A stretch of DNA of 64,000 nucleotides from Nisaea denitrificans DSM 18348 (GCF_000426505.1 NZ_AUFM01000011.1:806001-870000), one strand, 5' to 3'; positions 27,635 to 36,341 are shown, counted from the stretch's first letter. Translations and numbers: made by a program. Notes: generated from the sequence alone by a model not told the origin.

Positions 27635-28063
27635 ATGACGAAGTTGAGCAATGCCGAAATGGACCGGATCGCGCGGGAGGAAGTGCCTGCGGTCGGCCAG
27701 TACGGCGTGCGGTTCGAGGAGATCGGCGACGGGACAGCCCGGGCGGTGCTGCCGTATCAGGAGGACTTCCTGCGTCCCGGCGGCACGGTCAGCGGTCCGG
27801 TGATGATGGGGCTGGCGGATGTCGTGGTTTATGCCTGCGTGCTGTCGCGCATAGGTATTGTGAAGCTCGCCGTGACCACCAGCCTGAATGCCAACTTCCT
27901 GCGCCGTCCAAAGCCGGTTGACCTGATCGCGGAAGGGCGTTTGCTGAAATGCGGCAAGCGGCTGGCTTATGGCGAAGTCACCCTGTTCAGCACAGGTGAA
28001 GAAGACGATCCGGTTTGCCATGTAACCGCGACCTATTCGATCCCGCCGCGAGAGCAGGAATGA
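27635..28063 (+). CDS. PaaI-type acyl-CoA thioesterase
   Basis: A 142-residue single hot-dog protein. LRPGGTVSGPVMMGLADVVVY is the substrate helix region of PaaI-like thioesterases, in which a Gly/Asp/Asn network is catalytic, and TTSLNANFLRRPKPVDLIAEGRLLKCGKRLAYGEVTLF follows the family pattern. It would hydrolyse an acyl-CoA, but the substrate is unknown. GGGGGAGGA is the ribosome site. Its stop overlaps the aldose epimerase ATG by four bases, so the two are co-translated. Confidence 0.82.
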   Translation: MTKLSNAEMDRIAREEVPAVGQYGVRFEEIGDGTARAVLPYQEDFLRPGGTVSGPVMMGLADVVVYACVLSRIGIVKLAVTTSLNANFLRRPKPVDLIAEGRLLKCGKRLAYGEVTLFSTGEEDDPVCHVTATYSIPPREQE

Positions 28064-28974
28064 GTGCCGAATCTGTCATCCGGCTTTCCGATGGTCCCCT
28101 GAATGTCGAGATATTGCCGGAATCGGGCGGCCGCATCTCCGCTTTCTGGAGCGAGGCTGGTGAGGAACGGACGGACTGGTTCGTGCCCCGGCCGAAATCG
28201 GGAGACTCTGACAGCAAAGATGCAACGGCATGGGGCAGCTTTCCCCTGGTGCCGTTCTCCAATCGCATCAGGGATGGCCGCTTTATCTGGGATGGCGCTG
28301 AGCATCGGATCGCCGTGACGGAGAAGAACGCCCCACACGCCATTCACGGACATGGCCGCTCGGTGTCCTGGGATGTCGATACCGTTTCCGATACTTACGC
28401 TGCGCTGTCCTATGTCTATTCGGGCGAGGACTGGCCCTTTCCCTATCAGGCGCGGCAGGTTTTCGATCTGACGGGTGGAACGCTTCGCATTTCAATGGAG
28501 CTGGATAATATCGGGCCGATGGCCATGCCGGGCGGGCTCGGCCATCACCCGTATCTGCCATGGCGGGCGGGGCCGGTGCTGACAACCTCATTCGCTTCGA
28601 TCTGGCCGGCTGTTGATGGAGTTCTGCCTGCCGGTCCGAAGAGTGTTCCCGGAGATCTGGGTTTTTCCGGGACAGAGGGGCGGCCATTGCCACGTGGGCT
28701 TGATACCGGTTTCGGCGGCTGGGGAGGCCGTGCATTGCTGCATTGGCCAGGCGAGGGACTGAGCCTTGAAATCGACGGCAGCAAGGGGCTCTCCCATGTC
28801 ATTCTGTTTACGCCTGACGGAAAGCCCTTCTTCTGTGTGGAGCCCGTGACTCACTGTATCGATGCCATCAATCTCTTGGCGGCAGGCGTTACTGGAACGG
28901 GGATACAGGCGGTTCCGCCGGGCGAAAGGCTTGTCGCTTCGATGCGGTTCAAACCCGGGTTTGCAGGACATTAA
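28060..28974 (+). CDS. Aldose 1-epimerase family protein
   Basis: A 304-residue galactose-mutarotase-like protein. FPLVPFSNRIRDGRF, HGHGRSVSWDV (catalytic His region) and GGLGHHPYLPW (second His) are visible, and EPVTHCIDAINL lies near the end with the position of the catalytic acid. It interconverts anomers of hexoses, or acts on a related sugar. The ATG overlaps the thioesterase stop. A frame opening at 28015 is not used. Confidence 0.82.
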   Translation: MSAESVIRLSDGPLNVEILPESGGRISAFWSEAGEERTDWFVPRPKSGDSDSKDATAWGSFPLVPFSNRIRDGRFIWDGAEHRIAVTEKNAPHAIHGHGRSVSWDVDTVSDTYAALSYVYSGEDWPFPYQARQVFDLTGGTLRISMELDNIGPMAMPGGLGHHPYLPWRAGPVLTTSFASIWPAVDGVLPAGPKSVPGDLGFSGTEGRPLPRGLDTGFGGWGGRALLHWPGEGLSLEIDGSKGLSHVILFTPDGKPFFCVEPVTHCIDAINLLAAGVTGTGIQAVPPGERLVASMRFKPGFAGH

Positions 28975-29008
28975 GCCATTCATCCGGTTATAAAACGACT
29001 TACATGCG

Positions 29009-29090
29009 CGGTAATATAATACCGTTATTGTAAAGCTATTGAAAAAACATACTTTTTCGCGCTTGACTTCATAACGCGCATCCGTATTTT
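29009..29090 (+). promoter_or_regulatory. rplM-rpsI promoter region
   Basis: A candidate sigma-70 promoter: TTGACT at 29063-29068, a 16-base spacer and TATTTT at 29085-29090, about 75 bases before rplM. Upstream at 29009-29024 is CGGTA-N6-TACCG, an A/T-rich inverted repeat. The whole 190-base gap after the aldose epimerase is A/T-rich compared with its surroundings. The untranslated leader of about 70 bases could hold regulation, but no known leader motif was recognised. Confidence 0.45.
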
Positions 29091-29164
29091 ACGCCGACCG
29101 CTGCAGAGGACTTCGGTTCTTGTGTGGCTATTGGATTTAGCAGCATCACTGGATGGTTAAAGAG

Positions 29165-29623
29165 ATGCGTACTTACTCGGCAAAACCGAGCGAGATCGAA
29201 AAGAAGTGGTGGATCGTTGATGCCGAAGGCATGATCCTGGGCCGCCTCGCTTCCGTTCTCGCAAACTACCTGCGCGGCAAGCATAAGCCGACCTTCACCC
29301 CGCACATGGATTGTGGCGACAACATCGTCGTGATCAATGCTGAAAAGGTGAAGCTCACCGGCAACAAGCGGACCGACAAAACCTTTTACTGGCACACCGG
29401 TTATCCGGGCGGCATCAAGTCCCGTACAATGGACAAGATCCTGGACGGCAAGCATCCGGAACGGGTGCTTGAGAAAGCCGTGCAGCGGATGATCAGCCGT
29501 GGCCCGCTCGCCCGTGAGCAGATGCGCAACCTGCGTATCTATTCCGGTGCCGCGCATCCGCATGAGGCGCAGCAGCCTGAAGTGCTGGACGTCGCCGCGA
29601 TGAACCCGAAGAACAAGAGGTAA
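29165..29623 (+). CDS. rplM: 50S ribosomal protein L13
   Basis: A 152-residue L13. [66 protein letters not shown] and YWHTGYPGG are the L13 signature segments. An ATG at 29153 would add four residues; 29165 matches the known alphaproteobacterial N-terminus. It binds 23S rRNA early in 50S assembly. It is three bases from rpsI, the universal partner gene. Confidence 0.97.
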   Translation: MRTYSAKPSEIEKKWWIVDAEGMILGRLASVLANYLRGKHKPTFTPHMDCGDNIVVINAEKVKLTGNKRTDKTFYWHTGYPGGIKSRTMDKILDGKHPERVLEKAVQRMISRGPLAREQMRNLRIYSGAAHPHEAQQPEVLDVAAMNPKNKR

Positions 29624-29626
29624 GCC

Positions 29627-30124
29627 ATGTCAGTTGAGACTGAAGAGACCAACGAAGGCGCAGGCTTGGAAGCGCTCGAGGCTCTGAAGCAGGACGCGGC
29701 CGAAGAGGCGGTGAAAGCTGAGCCGAAACTCGACAAGTTCGGTCGGGCCTATGCCACTGGCAAGCGTAAGAACGCAATCGCCCGTGTCTGGATCAAGCCG
29801 GGTACCGGCAAGTTCAGCATTAACGGCCGCGAAGACAGCGTGTATTTCGCCCGCCCGGTGCTGCGCATGGTGATCAACCAGCCGTTCGACGTTACGGACC
29901 GTAAAGACCAATTCGATGTTTATTGCACCGTCACTGGTGGTGGCCTCTCGGGCCAGGCCGGTGCCGTGCGTCACGGTATTTCCAAGGCACTGACCTACTT
30001 CGAGCCGGGCCTGCGCCCGTCGCTGAAGAAAGTTGGCTTCCTGACCCGTGACTCGCGTGTGGTCGAGCGTAAGAAATACGGTAAGGCGAAAGCGCGCCGG
30101 AGCTTCCAGTTCTCCAAGCGTTAA
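29627..30124 (+). CDS. rpsI: 30S ribosomal protein S9
   Basis: A 165-residue S9 with an acidic N-terminal extension of about 35 residues, as is usual in alphaproteobacteria, followed by [40 protein letters not shown] and the C-terminal SFQFSKR that contacts P-site tRNA. It is followed by a strong terminator, so rplM-rpsI is a two-gene operon. Confidence 0.97.
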   Translation: MSVETEETNEGAGLEALEALKQDAAEEAVKAEPKLDKFGRAYATGKRKNAIARVWIKPGTGKFSINGREDSVYFARPVLRMVINQPFDVTDRKDQFDVYCTVTGGGLSGQAGAVRHGISKALTYFEPGLRPSLKKVGFLTRDSRVVERKKYGKAKARRSFQFSKR

Positions 30125-30146
30125 ACCGACCAAATATCTCAGATGG

Positions 30147-30176
30147 AAAAACGCGGCCTTGTGCCGCGTTTTTTTG
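30147..30176 (+). terminator. Rho-independent terminator of rplM-rpsI
   Basis: AACGCGGC and GCCGCGTT form an 8-bp stem with a five-base loop, followed by TTTTTTT. It begins 25 bases past the rpsI stop codon. Confidence 0.9.
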
Positions 30177-30325
30177 TCTTTTCGAACCAGCGCATTGTGT
30201 GATGTCGGGTACCATGTTCCTTGCGAGCAGACAGATTTCGATGACAGAAGCTGTTCTACCTGACGGGATTTGGTCCGGGAATGGGCGACTGATGGTCGCG
30301 ATGGGTTGTATGGAGCGTCTGTGGC

Positions 30326-31144
30326 GTGAAGATTGATATCGGAAAATCGCTGGTCAACGCGTCTGGAGACAAAAACCTCTGTCGCGCCGGGCGTCGGCTC
30401 CATTTCCTGCATGTGCCGAAATGCGGCGGAACGACCACGCGATATCTACTCGAAGCGGCTGCGAGCATTCGGGGTGACACCGTCTTCAATGCGGCCGGCG
30501 CGTTCTCGCGGGAGGACGTGCGCCTCGGGGATGAGGCGACTGCCCGTATTGTGCTCTCTCATTCACCGCCAAAGCGCCGTTTTGATGACGAAGACACTGC
30601 CTATTTCACTGTTCTGCGGAACCCTGTGAGCAGAGGCACCTCGCTTCTGCAGCATGTTGCGGCGCGTATTTCGGGTGCTCGCTGGAAGCCAGAGAAGATA
30701 CTCGGCGGTCTCAGCTCCGCAGCACTCAATCATGCAACATTTCTGATCGGCTGGCAGGCCGGAGATAACGATCTTGAACGATCACTCGCCAGGGCGAAGC
30801 GTCGTATCGAATCCGATTTGGCATTCTTTGGGTTGCAGGAGCGGTTTTCCGAATTCGCGTCCTTGCTGGCATGCTTTGTTAGTCTTGAGGGTTTTATCTA
30901 TCCACGGTTTCAGGTTGCGGAAGTGGAGTGTGATATTTCGGATGTCATGCTCGAGCAGCTGCACGAGAGATCTCAGTTTGACCGAGATCTCTACCGGTTT
31001 GCTGAAAACCTCTATCAGGAGCGCTATTCCAAGCTTTTTGCGGATGACGCATATCTCAAACCTCGACAGATGCGCTCCTATGTTTCACTCGAATATGATG
31101 ACCAGAACGACGTTGTCGAGCAGTCCCTAGTGAAATTCCGATAA
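30326..31144 (+). CDS. Sulfotransferase-family-like protein
   Basis: A 272-residue protein starting with GTG. FLHVPKCGGTTT at residues 27-38 matches the 5'-phosphosulfate-binding loop of Sulfotransfer_2-type enzymes, and YFTVLRNPVSRGTSLLQHVAAR the 3'-phosphate-binding RxxxRxxS-like segment. Those enzymes transfer sulfate from PAPS to sugars or polysaccharides. The remainder is poorly conserved, and no other motif is recognised. Ribosome-site evidence for the GTG is weak. It is followed by a dehydrogenase relic, so the neighbourhood is in flux. Confidence 0.65.
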   Translation: MKIDIGKSLVNASGDKNLCRAGRRLHFLHVPKCGGTTTRYLLEAAASIRGDTVFNAAGAFSREDVRLGDEATARIVLSHSPPKRRFDDEDTAYFTVLRNPVSRGTSLLQHVAARISGARWKPEKILGGLSSAALNHATFLIGWQAGDNDLERSLARAKRRIESDLAFFGLQERFSEFASLLACFVSLEGFIYPRFQVAEVECDISDVMLEQLHERSQFDRDLYRFAENLYQERYSKLFADDAYLKPRQMRSYVSLEYDDQNDVVEQSLVKFR

Positions 31145-31239
31145 AAGATTGCACATAACCCCTGTGCGTATCGTGACTACAGGTCCCACAGGGGGGATAG
31201 AGCCATTGAAAATACATTCAATGCAATCTGACAATTGCC

Positions 31240-31883
31240 ATGGAGGGAAAAGATGGCGAGGTCCTTGTCGGTCTGATCGGCGACGGGATCGGATTCTCTC
31301 GTACTCCTGTGATGCATGAAGCCGAAAGCGCCGCGCAGGGTATCAATTGCCGCTATGTTCTGATCGATACCGAACAGGCGTCCCCTGTCGATCTTGGTAT
31401 GGAACTCGCCAGAGTCCGGGCCGCCGGATTTACGGGGGGGGCAATAACACCCACCCTCAAAAGCAGCGCGTTCTGGAGCTTGTTGACGTGTGGTCGGAGG
31501 AAGTGTCTCGCGTCGGCGCGTCCAATACACTCGTGTTTCAGGATGGTCTGATGCACGACTACGATAAGGATATCCTTGGATTCCATGACGCGTTCGTGAC
31601 GGAAATGGCGGGACAGCCTCTTTATCGCGTTCTGGGAACCGGCGCAGGCCGGAGTGTCGCGGCAGACAGGGAGGCGACTTCTACAGTCCGCCTCGTTGAG
31701 GACATTCGGGCCGGCTGGCCGGACATGTCAGTCGAATTTCCGGACCTCGACGATCTGACCGGTGACCGTTTTGATGGCATTGTGAATGCCACACCGATGG
31801 GAATGGCCCGGTATCAGGGCATGTTAGTGCCGCGGGATCCGCGCGCGGCACTTTGGGTTTCGCACACTTCTCGGCAGCCGTGA
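31240..31883 (+). pseudogene. Frameshifted, truncated shikimate/quinate dehydrogenase
   Basis: The first frame gives VGLIGDGIGFSRTPVMHEAE and ARVRAAGFTGG, the N-terminus of shikimate-dehydrogenase-like enzymes. After a run of eight G at 31434-31441 the homology continues in another frame as NTHPQKQRVLELVD and SRVGASNTLVFQDG. The catalytic NTD is changed to DKD. The NAD-binding core is shortened, reading LGTGAGRSVAA in place of GAGGAG, although VNATPMGMARYQGM is still recognisable. The protein stops soon after LWVSHTSRQP, without the normal C-terminal helices. Intact relatives are about 285 residues. A frameshift plus internal and terminal losses indicate a dead gene rather than one sequencing error. 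Confidence 0.75.
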
Positions 31884-31919
31884 GTCTGAACACTTAAAAA
31901 AGTTTGCAAGGGGGATCGA

Positions 31920-32825
31920 GTGAATATTTTTCTGACTGGAGCGAGCGGGTATATCGGTGGATCCGTCGCGGCGCGTTTCTTCAAGGACGGTCTTAAGGTC
32001 CGCGGGCTGGTTCGCTCAAAGGAGAAGGCGTCCCTGGTTCGGGCGCTGGGTATTGATCCGGTTATCGGGGATCTTGACGACAGTGCCCTTCTGATGCGGG
32101 AAGCGCAGGCCGCCGATGCTGTCGTGAACGCAGCGAGCGCGGACCACCGGCCCGCCGCTGAGACGATGCTCAAGGCACTCGCGGGGAGCGGTAAGGCCTT
32201 TATCCATACAAGTGGTTCAAGCATTGTCGGCCGACGTGACGAGGGCAGGTATGCGCCCCCGATATATGACGACAATACGCTGATCGAGCCATCTCCGGCC
32301 CGAGCAGCGCGGGTCGCGCTCAACAGGGATATTCTGGCTGCGTCGGAAAGCGGCGTGCGGACCGTGATCATTGCCCCCAGTCTGATTTATGGAGAAGGTC
32401 TGGGCGTCAATCCGGATAGCATGCAGGTTCCCTGGCTGATTGATCTCGCCCAGCGGACCGGCGCAGCACGCCATATCGGGCCCGGAACCAATGTCTGGTC
32501 GAATGTCCATATTCGCGATCTTGCAGATCTCTATCTTCTCGCATTGCAGAACGCGCCAGCCGGCTCGTTCTTCTATGCCGAGAATGGAGAGAACGCGATG
32601 TGCGACGTCTGCGCCGCGATTGGCAAAATGCTTGGCTATGGCAATGGCACCACGGAAATGACGCTGGCTGAAGCGGCGGGGCATTGGGGCGAGGGGCCGG
32701 CAAACGACACGATGGGATCGAATAGCCGGGTGCGGGCACTAAGGGCTCGGGCTGAGCTCGGCTGGGCGCCGCATGGGCCTAGTCTTATCGAGGAAATTGA
32801 AAGTGGGTGCTACGCAGAAGCCTAG
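31920..32825 (+). CDS. NAD-dependent epimerase/dehydratase (extended SDR)
   Basis: A 301-residue extended SDR starting with GTG after GGGGGATC. MNIFLTGASGYIGGSVAARF holds the GxxGxxG motif, FIHTSGSSIVG takes the place of the catalytic Ser/Thr region, and TVIIAPSLIYGEG is the third conserved segment. The YxxxK active-site pair is not clear, since the expected position reads PARAARVALNRD. It resembles atypical SDRs that reduce or bind NAD(P)H. Substrate unknown. It begins 36 bases past the dehydrogenase relic. Confidence 0.75.
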   Translation: MNIFLTGASGYIGGSVAARFFKDGLKVRGLVRSKEKASLVRALGIDPVIGDLDDSALLMREAQAADAVVNAASADHRPAAETMLKALAGSGKAFIHTSGSSIVGRRDEGRYAPPIYDDNTLIEPSPARAARVALNRDILAASESGVRTVIIAPSLIYGEGLGVNPDSMQVPWLIDLAQRTGAARHIGPGTNVWSNVHIRDLADLYLLALQNAPAGSFFYAENGENAMCDVCAAIGKMLGYGNGTTEMTLAEAAGHWGEGPANDTMGSNSRVRALRARAELGWAPHGPSLIEEIESGCYAEA

Positions 32826-32863
32826 GCGGAAGGCTGATCGGAGGCCGGAGTTTTTAGGTTTTG

Positions 32864-32951
32864 CCACAATCTCTTAACGGGAAGGCTATTTCCACGTCGT
32901 GATGGCTTCGATTGTTTTTTATCGACTGCAAAACACAGAATAAGATTGTGG
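32864..32951. promoter_or_regulatory. Wide inverted repeat upstream of the DmdA-like gene
   Basis: CCACAATCT (32864-32872) and AGATTGTGG (32943-32951) are exact inverted repeats 70 bases apart, inside the 243-base A/T-rich gap between the epimerase and the demethylase gene. This could form a looped operator or a long stem. There is no other gene in this gap. Confidence 0.3.
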
Positions 32952-33068
32952 TCGAAATTTCACGTTTTGTTGTGTGTTTACTCAATTATGTCGCCTCAAA
33001 GAAAGTATTTATGGAGCCGGAGTAAGTAAAAGGAATTACTCGGTCATATAACGTCAAGGCGCAATTCC

Positions 33069-34178
33069 ATGGGTGTTCCTTTCCTTTCGGCGTCACGCAG
33101 ATTGCGCCGCACGCCTTTCTCAGACGGAGTCGAGCAGGCCGGTGTCCGTGCATACACTGTTTATAACCATATGTTGCTGCCAACCGTGTTCCGGTCGGTA
33201 GTGGAAGACTATCGCCATCTAAAAGAAGCCGTGCAGGTCTGGGACGTCTCGTGTGAGCGACAGGTGGAGATTCGCGGACCGGATTCAAGCCGACTGGTAC
33301 AAATGCTTACCCCCCGTGACTTGAGAAGCATGTTGCCGGGCCAGTGTTCTTACATACCGATCGTGGATGAGACGGGGGGGATGCTGAATGACCCGGTACT
33401 CCTCAAGTTAAGCGATAACAGGTGGTGGATATCCATAGCTGACAGCGACCTGCTCTATTGGGTGAAAGGGCTGGCTTATGGATACCGTCTCGATGTTTTG
33501 GTAGACGAACCCGATGTATCGCCATTGGCTGTTCAGGGGCCAAAAGCCGAGGACCTGGTGGCTCGGGTGTTTGGGGATTCTGTTCGCAGGATTCGGTTTT
33601 TCCGCTTCAGCCACTTTGAATTCATGGGGCGGGACATGGTCGTTGCCCGTTCAGGATATTCAAAACAAGGCGGTTTCGAGATTTATCTCAATGGTTCCGA
33701 TATGGGAATGCCTCTATGGAATGCCCTGATGGAAGCGGGGAAGGATCTGGATGTTCATGCCGGATGCCCAAATCTGATCGAGCGAATAGAGAGCGGTCTT
33801 CTTTCTTACGGAAACGACATGACCGACGACAACACACCGCACGAATGCGGATTGGGCCGGTTCTGTAATACGCAAAGCGCGATCGGGTGTATCGGACGGG
33901 ATGCTCTCTTGAGAGTGGCAAAGGAAGGGCCGGTTCAACAAATTCGGCCGATCTCGATTGATGGGGATCCTGTTCCCGCTTGTGAGGATTTCTGGCCTAT
34001 TAAAGCTAACGGAAAGACAGTCGGGCGCGTGAGTTCGGCAGTATGGTCTCCAGACTTCAAGACCAATGTCTCTATCGGCATGGTTCATGTTACGCACTGG
34101 GACAGTGGAACCAAGGTGAGCATAGTCACTCCTGACGGTCCGCGGTCTGCTGAGATTCAGGAAGGTTTCTGGAATTGA
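33069..34178 (+). CDS. dmdA: DMSP demethylase-like aminomethyltransferase (DmdA/GcvT family)
   Basis: A 369-residue GcvT-fold protein. The N-terminus SRRLRRTPFSDGVEQAGV, YTVYNHMLLPTVF, VQVWDVSCERQVEIRGPDS and SPLAVQGPKAEDL are close to DmdA of SAR11 and roseobacters, more than to glycine cleavage T proteins. DmdA moves a methyl from DMSP to tetrahydrofolate, giving methylmercaptopropionate and 5-methyl-THF. ARSGYSKQGGFEIY and PNLIERIESGLLSYGNDMT are also shared. AAGG lies about nine bases before the ATG. An EamA exporter follows on the same strand. Its closest relative cannot be fixed without a tree, and some DmdA homologues act on other methyl donors. DmdB, DmdC and DmdD are not identifiable as such here. 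Confidence 0.75.
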   Translation: MGVPFLSASRRLRRTPFSDGVEQAGVRAYTVYNHMLLPTVFRSVVEDYRHLKEAVQVWDVSCERQVEIRGPDSSRLVQMLTPRDLRSMLPGQCSYIPIVDETGGMLNDPVLLKLSDNRWWISIADSDLLYWVKGLAYGYRLDVLVDEPDVSPLAVQGPKAEDLVARVFGDSVRRIRFFRFSHFEFMGRDMVVARSGYSKQGGFEIYLNGSDMGMPLWNALMEAGKDLDVHAGCPNLIERIESGLLSYGNDMTDDNTPHECGLGRFCNTQSAIGCIGRDALLRVAKEGPVQQIRPISIDGDPVPACEDFWPIKANGKTVGRVSSAVWSPDFKTNVSIGMVHVTHWDSGTKVSIVTPDGPRSAEIQEGFWN

Positions 34179-34424
34179 ATTGATCGCCTAGGGATCACGC
34201 GTGAATAGCGATCTCTGTTTCCCGTTGTGCAAAGCTTCCGTTCGCTCTGAGGCGAACAGTTCAATGGCAAGACCGGCATCGAGATGGCGAGCAGGGCATT
34301 CTACCGGCCACTCCATGACGCCGATCCGGACAAAATCCCCTGCCGGCGCCTACAAATGTTCTTTTGCATGGTAGCTGTATCGCTATTCTGCAGGCCCGTC
34401 TTCACGCGACACCGTCTCGGATTC

Positions 34425-35372
34425 ATGAATATGCAGAAATCGGCTGTCCCGGTTTTGATCTCCTCCGTTTTGACTTGGGCATTGTTGCTGGTCTGCAGCC
34501 GCGCTCTGATAATCGGGCTCAGCCTCGATCCATGGATGTTCACGTTCCTGCAAATGGGTTCCGGTGGCCTGTTTTTCATCGTGATTTCGCGGGGGGCGGA
34601 AGTCGGCGTCAGTGCTCTTTGGCGGCTGGATACCTGGCTGATTGGCATTTTCAGAATTGGAACGGCGGCGCTGTATATGGCCGCGCTGATCCATGTCGAT
34701 GTGCTTCAGGCCGGGTTTTTCGGATCCATTGGCGTTCCAATGTCTGCGCTTGCTGTCTGTTTGCTTTTTCACCGGCAACCAACACGCCTTGAATTGCTGG
34801 GGCATATTCCGCTTGTTGCGGGTTCCGTAACGACAGCTTTCGGGTTCGACGGCAGCCTTGAAAACCCGGCACTCTTTTTGTTGGCCCTGTCGCAAGTCTG
34901 CGTTCTGAGTGCCAGTCTCTTTGCGGAGCGGCATCCTCACATGATGGCACTGGCGCCGCGCACGCGCCTGCGTCTCACGGGGATTGTCCTGTTGTTGACC
35001 GCAATTGGCTTTGCCGTCTGGCGTATCCTCCAGTCAGCGGCGGGACTGGCTGGCGATGCGGATGTTGCCGAGCTTATGAGGCCGGAGCTATGGGCGGCAG
35101 GACTTGGGCTCGGGATTACACTCAGGGGACTGGCGACATATCTCGGCCTGCGCGCAGCCGCAGTCGCCGGCACGCACAACTACCTTGCCGCGGCGCTGGC
35201 GCTGCCGATTGTTGGCGCTGTGCTCGAGTGTGTCATCGCTACGTACGGCTACGGTGCCTGGCCGAATATCGGGTTGCTCCAGGTAGCCGCTGGAGTGTTG
35301 ATCGTAAGCGGAGGAATCGTTGTGATTTACGCGAGGAAGAGGGCAGGAAAGATGGCCACCCAGGCCACTTGA
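34425..35372 (+). CDS. EamA/DMT family transporter
   Basis: A 315-residue membrane protein with about ten hydrophobic segments and the drug/metabolite transporter layout (VLISSVLTWALLLVCSRALIIGL at the start, then helix pairs). The ATG at 34425 opens on the first helix; the frame extends back to 34284, where the extra 47 residues look non-coding. EamA proteins export or exchange amino acids, nucleotides or other metabolites. It lies 246 bases after the DmdA-like gene, so co-transcription is possible but not sure. A 12-bp stem spans its stop codon. Confidence 0.75.
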   Translation: MNMQKSAVPVLISSVLTWALLLVCSRALIIGLSLDPWMFTFLQMGSGGLFFIVISRGAEVGVSALWRLDTWLIGIFRIGTAALYMAALIHVDVLQAGFFGSIGVPMSALAVCLLFHRQPTRLELLGHIPLVAGSVTTAFGFDGSLENPALFLLALSQVCVLSASLFAERHPHMMALAPRTRLRLTGIVLLLTAIGFAVWRILQSAAGLAGDADVAELMRPELWAAGLGLGITLRGLATYLGLRAAAVAGTHNYLAAALALPIVGAVLECVIATYGYGAWPNIGLLQVAAGVLIVSGGIVVIYARKRAGKMATQAT

Positions 35373-35384
35373 TGGCCTGGGTGG
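35356..35384 (+). terminator. 12-bp hairpin spanning the EamA stop codon
   Basis: CCACCCAGGCCA (35356-35367) and TGGCCTGGGTGG (35373-35384) form a perfect stem around CTTGA, which includes the TGA stop. TTCTATG follows. It sits between the convergent EamA and GST genes and probably ends transcription from the left. Confidence 0.6.
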
Positions 35385-35399
35385 TTCTATGTCGAGGCT

Positions 35400-36257
35400 C
35401 TAGAGACCGAGCTTGTCGATATCGGCGGCGGAATGCCGTTCTTCGAGTTGTTCGCTCGGGTCTCCGGAGACGCGGTTGACGACCCGGCCACGCTTTACGG
35501 CCTTGCGAGCGGCAATCTCCTTGGTCCAGCGCTGAACGTTCGTGTAGCTGTCGACCTCAAGGAAGGTGCCCGAGTCATTGTAGATCTTGCCTTGCGCCAG
35601 AACGCCGTACCACGGCCAGATCGCGATATCGGCGATGGTGTACTCGTCGCCGGCGATGTACGGGGTCTCGGCAAGCTGGCGGTCCAGAACGTCGAGCTGA
35701 CGCTTGGTTTCCATGGCAAACCGGTTGATCGGATACTCGAACTTCTCCGGCGCATAGGCATAGAAATGCCCGAACCCGCCACCGAGATACGGCGCGCTGC
35801 CCATCTGCCAGAACAGCCAGTTCAGGCATTCGGCCCGCTTGGCGGGATCCTTTGGAATGAAGTCGCCGAATTTCTCGGCAAGATAGAGCAGGATCGAGCC
35901 TGACTCGAAAACGCGTGTCGGCGTTGGCGTGCTGCGGTCGAGCAGGGCGGGGATCTTGGAGTTCGGGTTGATGGCAACGAAGTCGCTGCCGAACTGGTCG
36001 CCGTCACCGATACGAATGGTGTAGGCGTCGTATTCAGCGCCCTTGTGGCCGCGCTCCAGCAGTTCCTCAAGCATGACGGTGACTTTCACACCGTTCGGCG
36101 TTGCCAGGGAGTAGAGCTGGAGCGGGTTGTCCCCGACCGGAAGCTTCTTCTCGTGCGTGGCGCCTGCGATCGGCCTGTTGGTGCTGGCGAACTTGCCGCC
36201 ATTCTCTTTATCCCAGGTCCAGACTTTCGGGGGCGTATAGGGCGCTTGATCGTTCAT
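35400..36257 (-). CDS. yghU: Glutathione S-transferase family, YghU type
   Basis: A 285-residue GST-fold protein. The N-terminus YTPPKVWTWDKENGGKFASTNRPIAGATHEK is characteristic of YghU, followed by a thioredoxin-like domain (LYSLATPNGVKVTVMLEELL) and an all-helical C-terminal domain (YTIADIAIWPWYG). YghU of E. coli reduces organic hydroperoxides and disulfides with two bound glutathiones. GATGAGG is the ribosome site. A long inverted repeat lies about 50-85 bases upstream. Confidence 0.88.
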   Translation of the reverse strand: MNDQAPYTPPKVWTWDKENGGKFASTNRPIAGATHEKKLPVGDNPLQLYSLATPNGVKVTVMLEELLERGHKGAEYDAYTIRIGDGDQFGSDFVAINPNSKIPALLDRSTPTPTRVFESGSILLYLAEKFGDFIPKDPAKRAECLNWLFWQMGSAPYLGGGFGHFYAYAPEKFEYPINRFAMETKRQLDVLDRQLAETPYIAGDEYTIADIAIWPWYGVLAQGKIYNDSGTFLEVDSYTNVQRWTKEIAARKAVKRGRVVNRVSGDPSEQLEERHSAADIDKLGL

Positions 36258-36306
36258 GAAGCCTCATCCGTTCATATGGTTTCGGGTCCGGGCCGACATT
36301 CCGGTT

Positions 36307-36341
36307 CTTGTCCAAATGGGAGATGGCCACATTTGGACAAG
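36307..36341. promoter_or_regulatory. Perfect 12-bp inverted repeat upstream of yghU
   Basis: CTTGTCCAAATG (36307-36318) and CATTTGGACAAG (36330-36341) are exact inverted repeats separated by 11 bases, in the 182-base gap between yghU and the MFS gene. Spacing of about two helical turns suits a dimeric regulator. As RNA it could also form a terminator-like hairpin, though no U-tract follows immediately. Confidence 0.5.
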
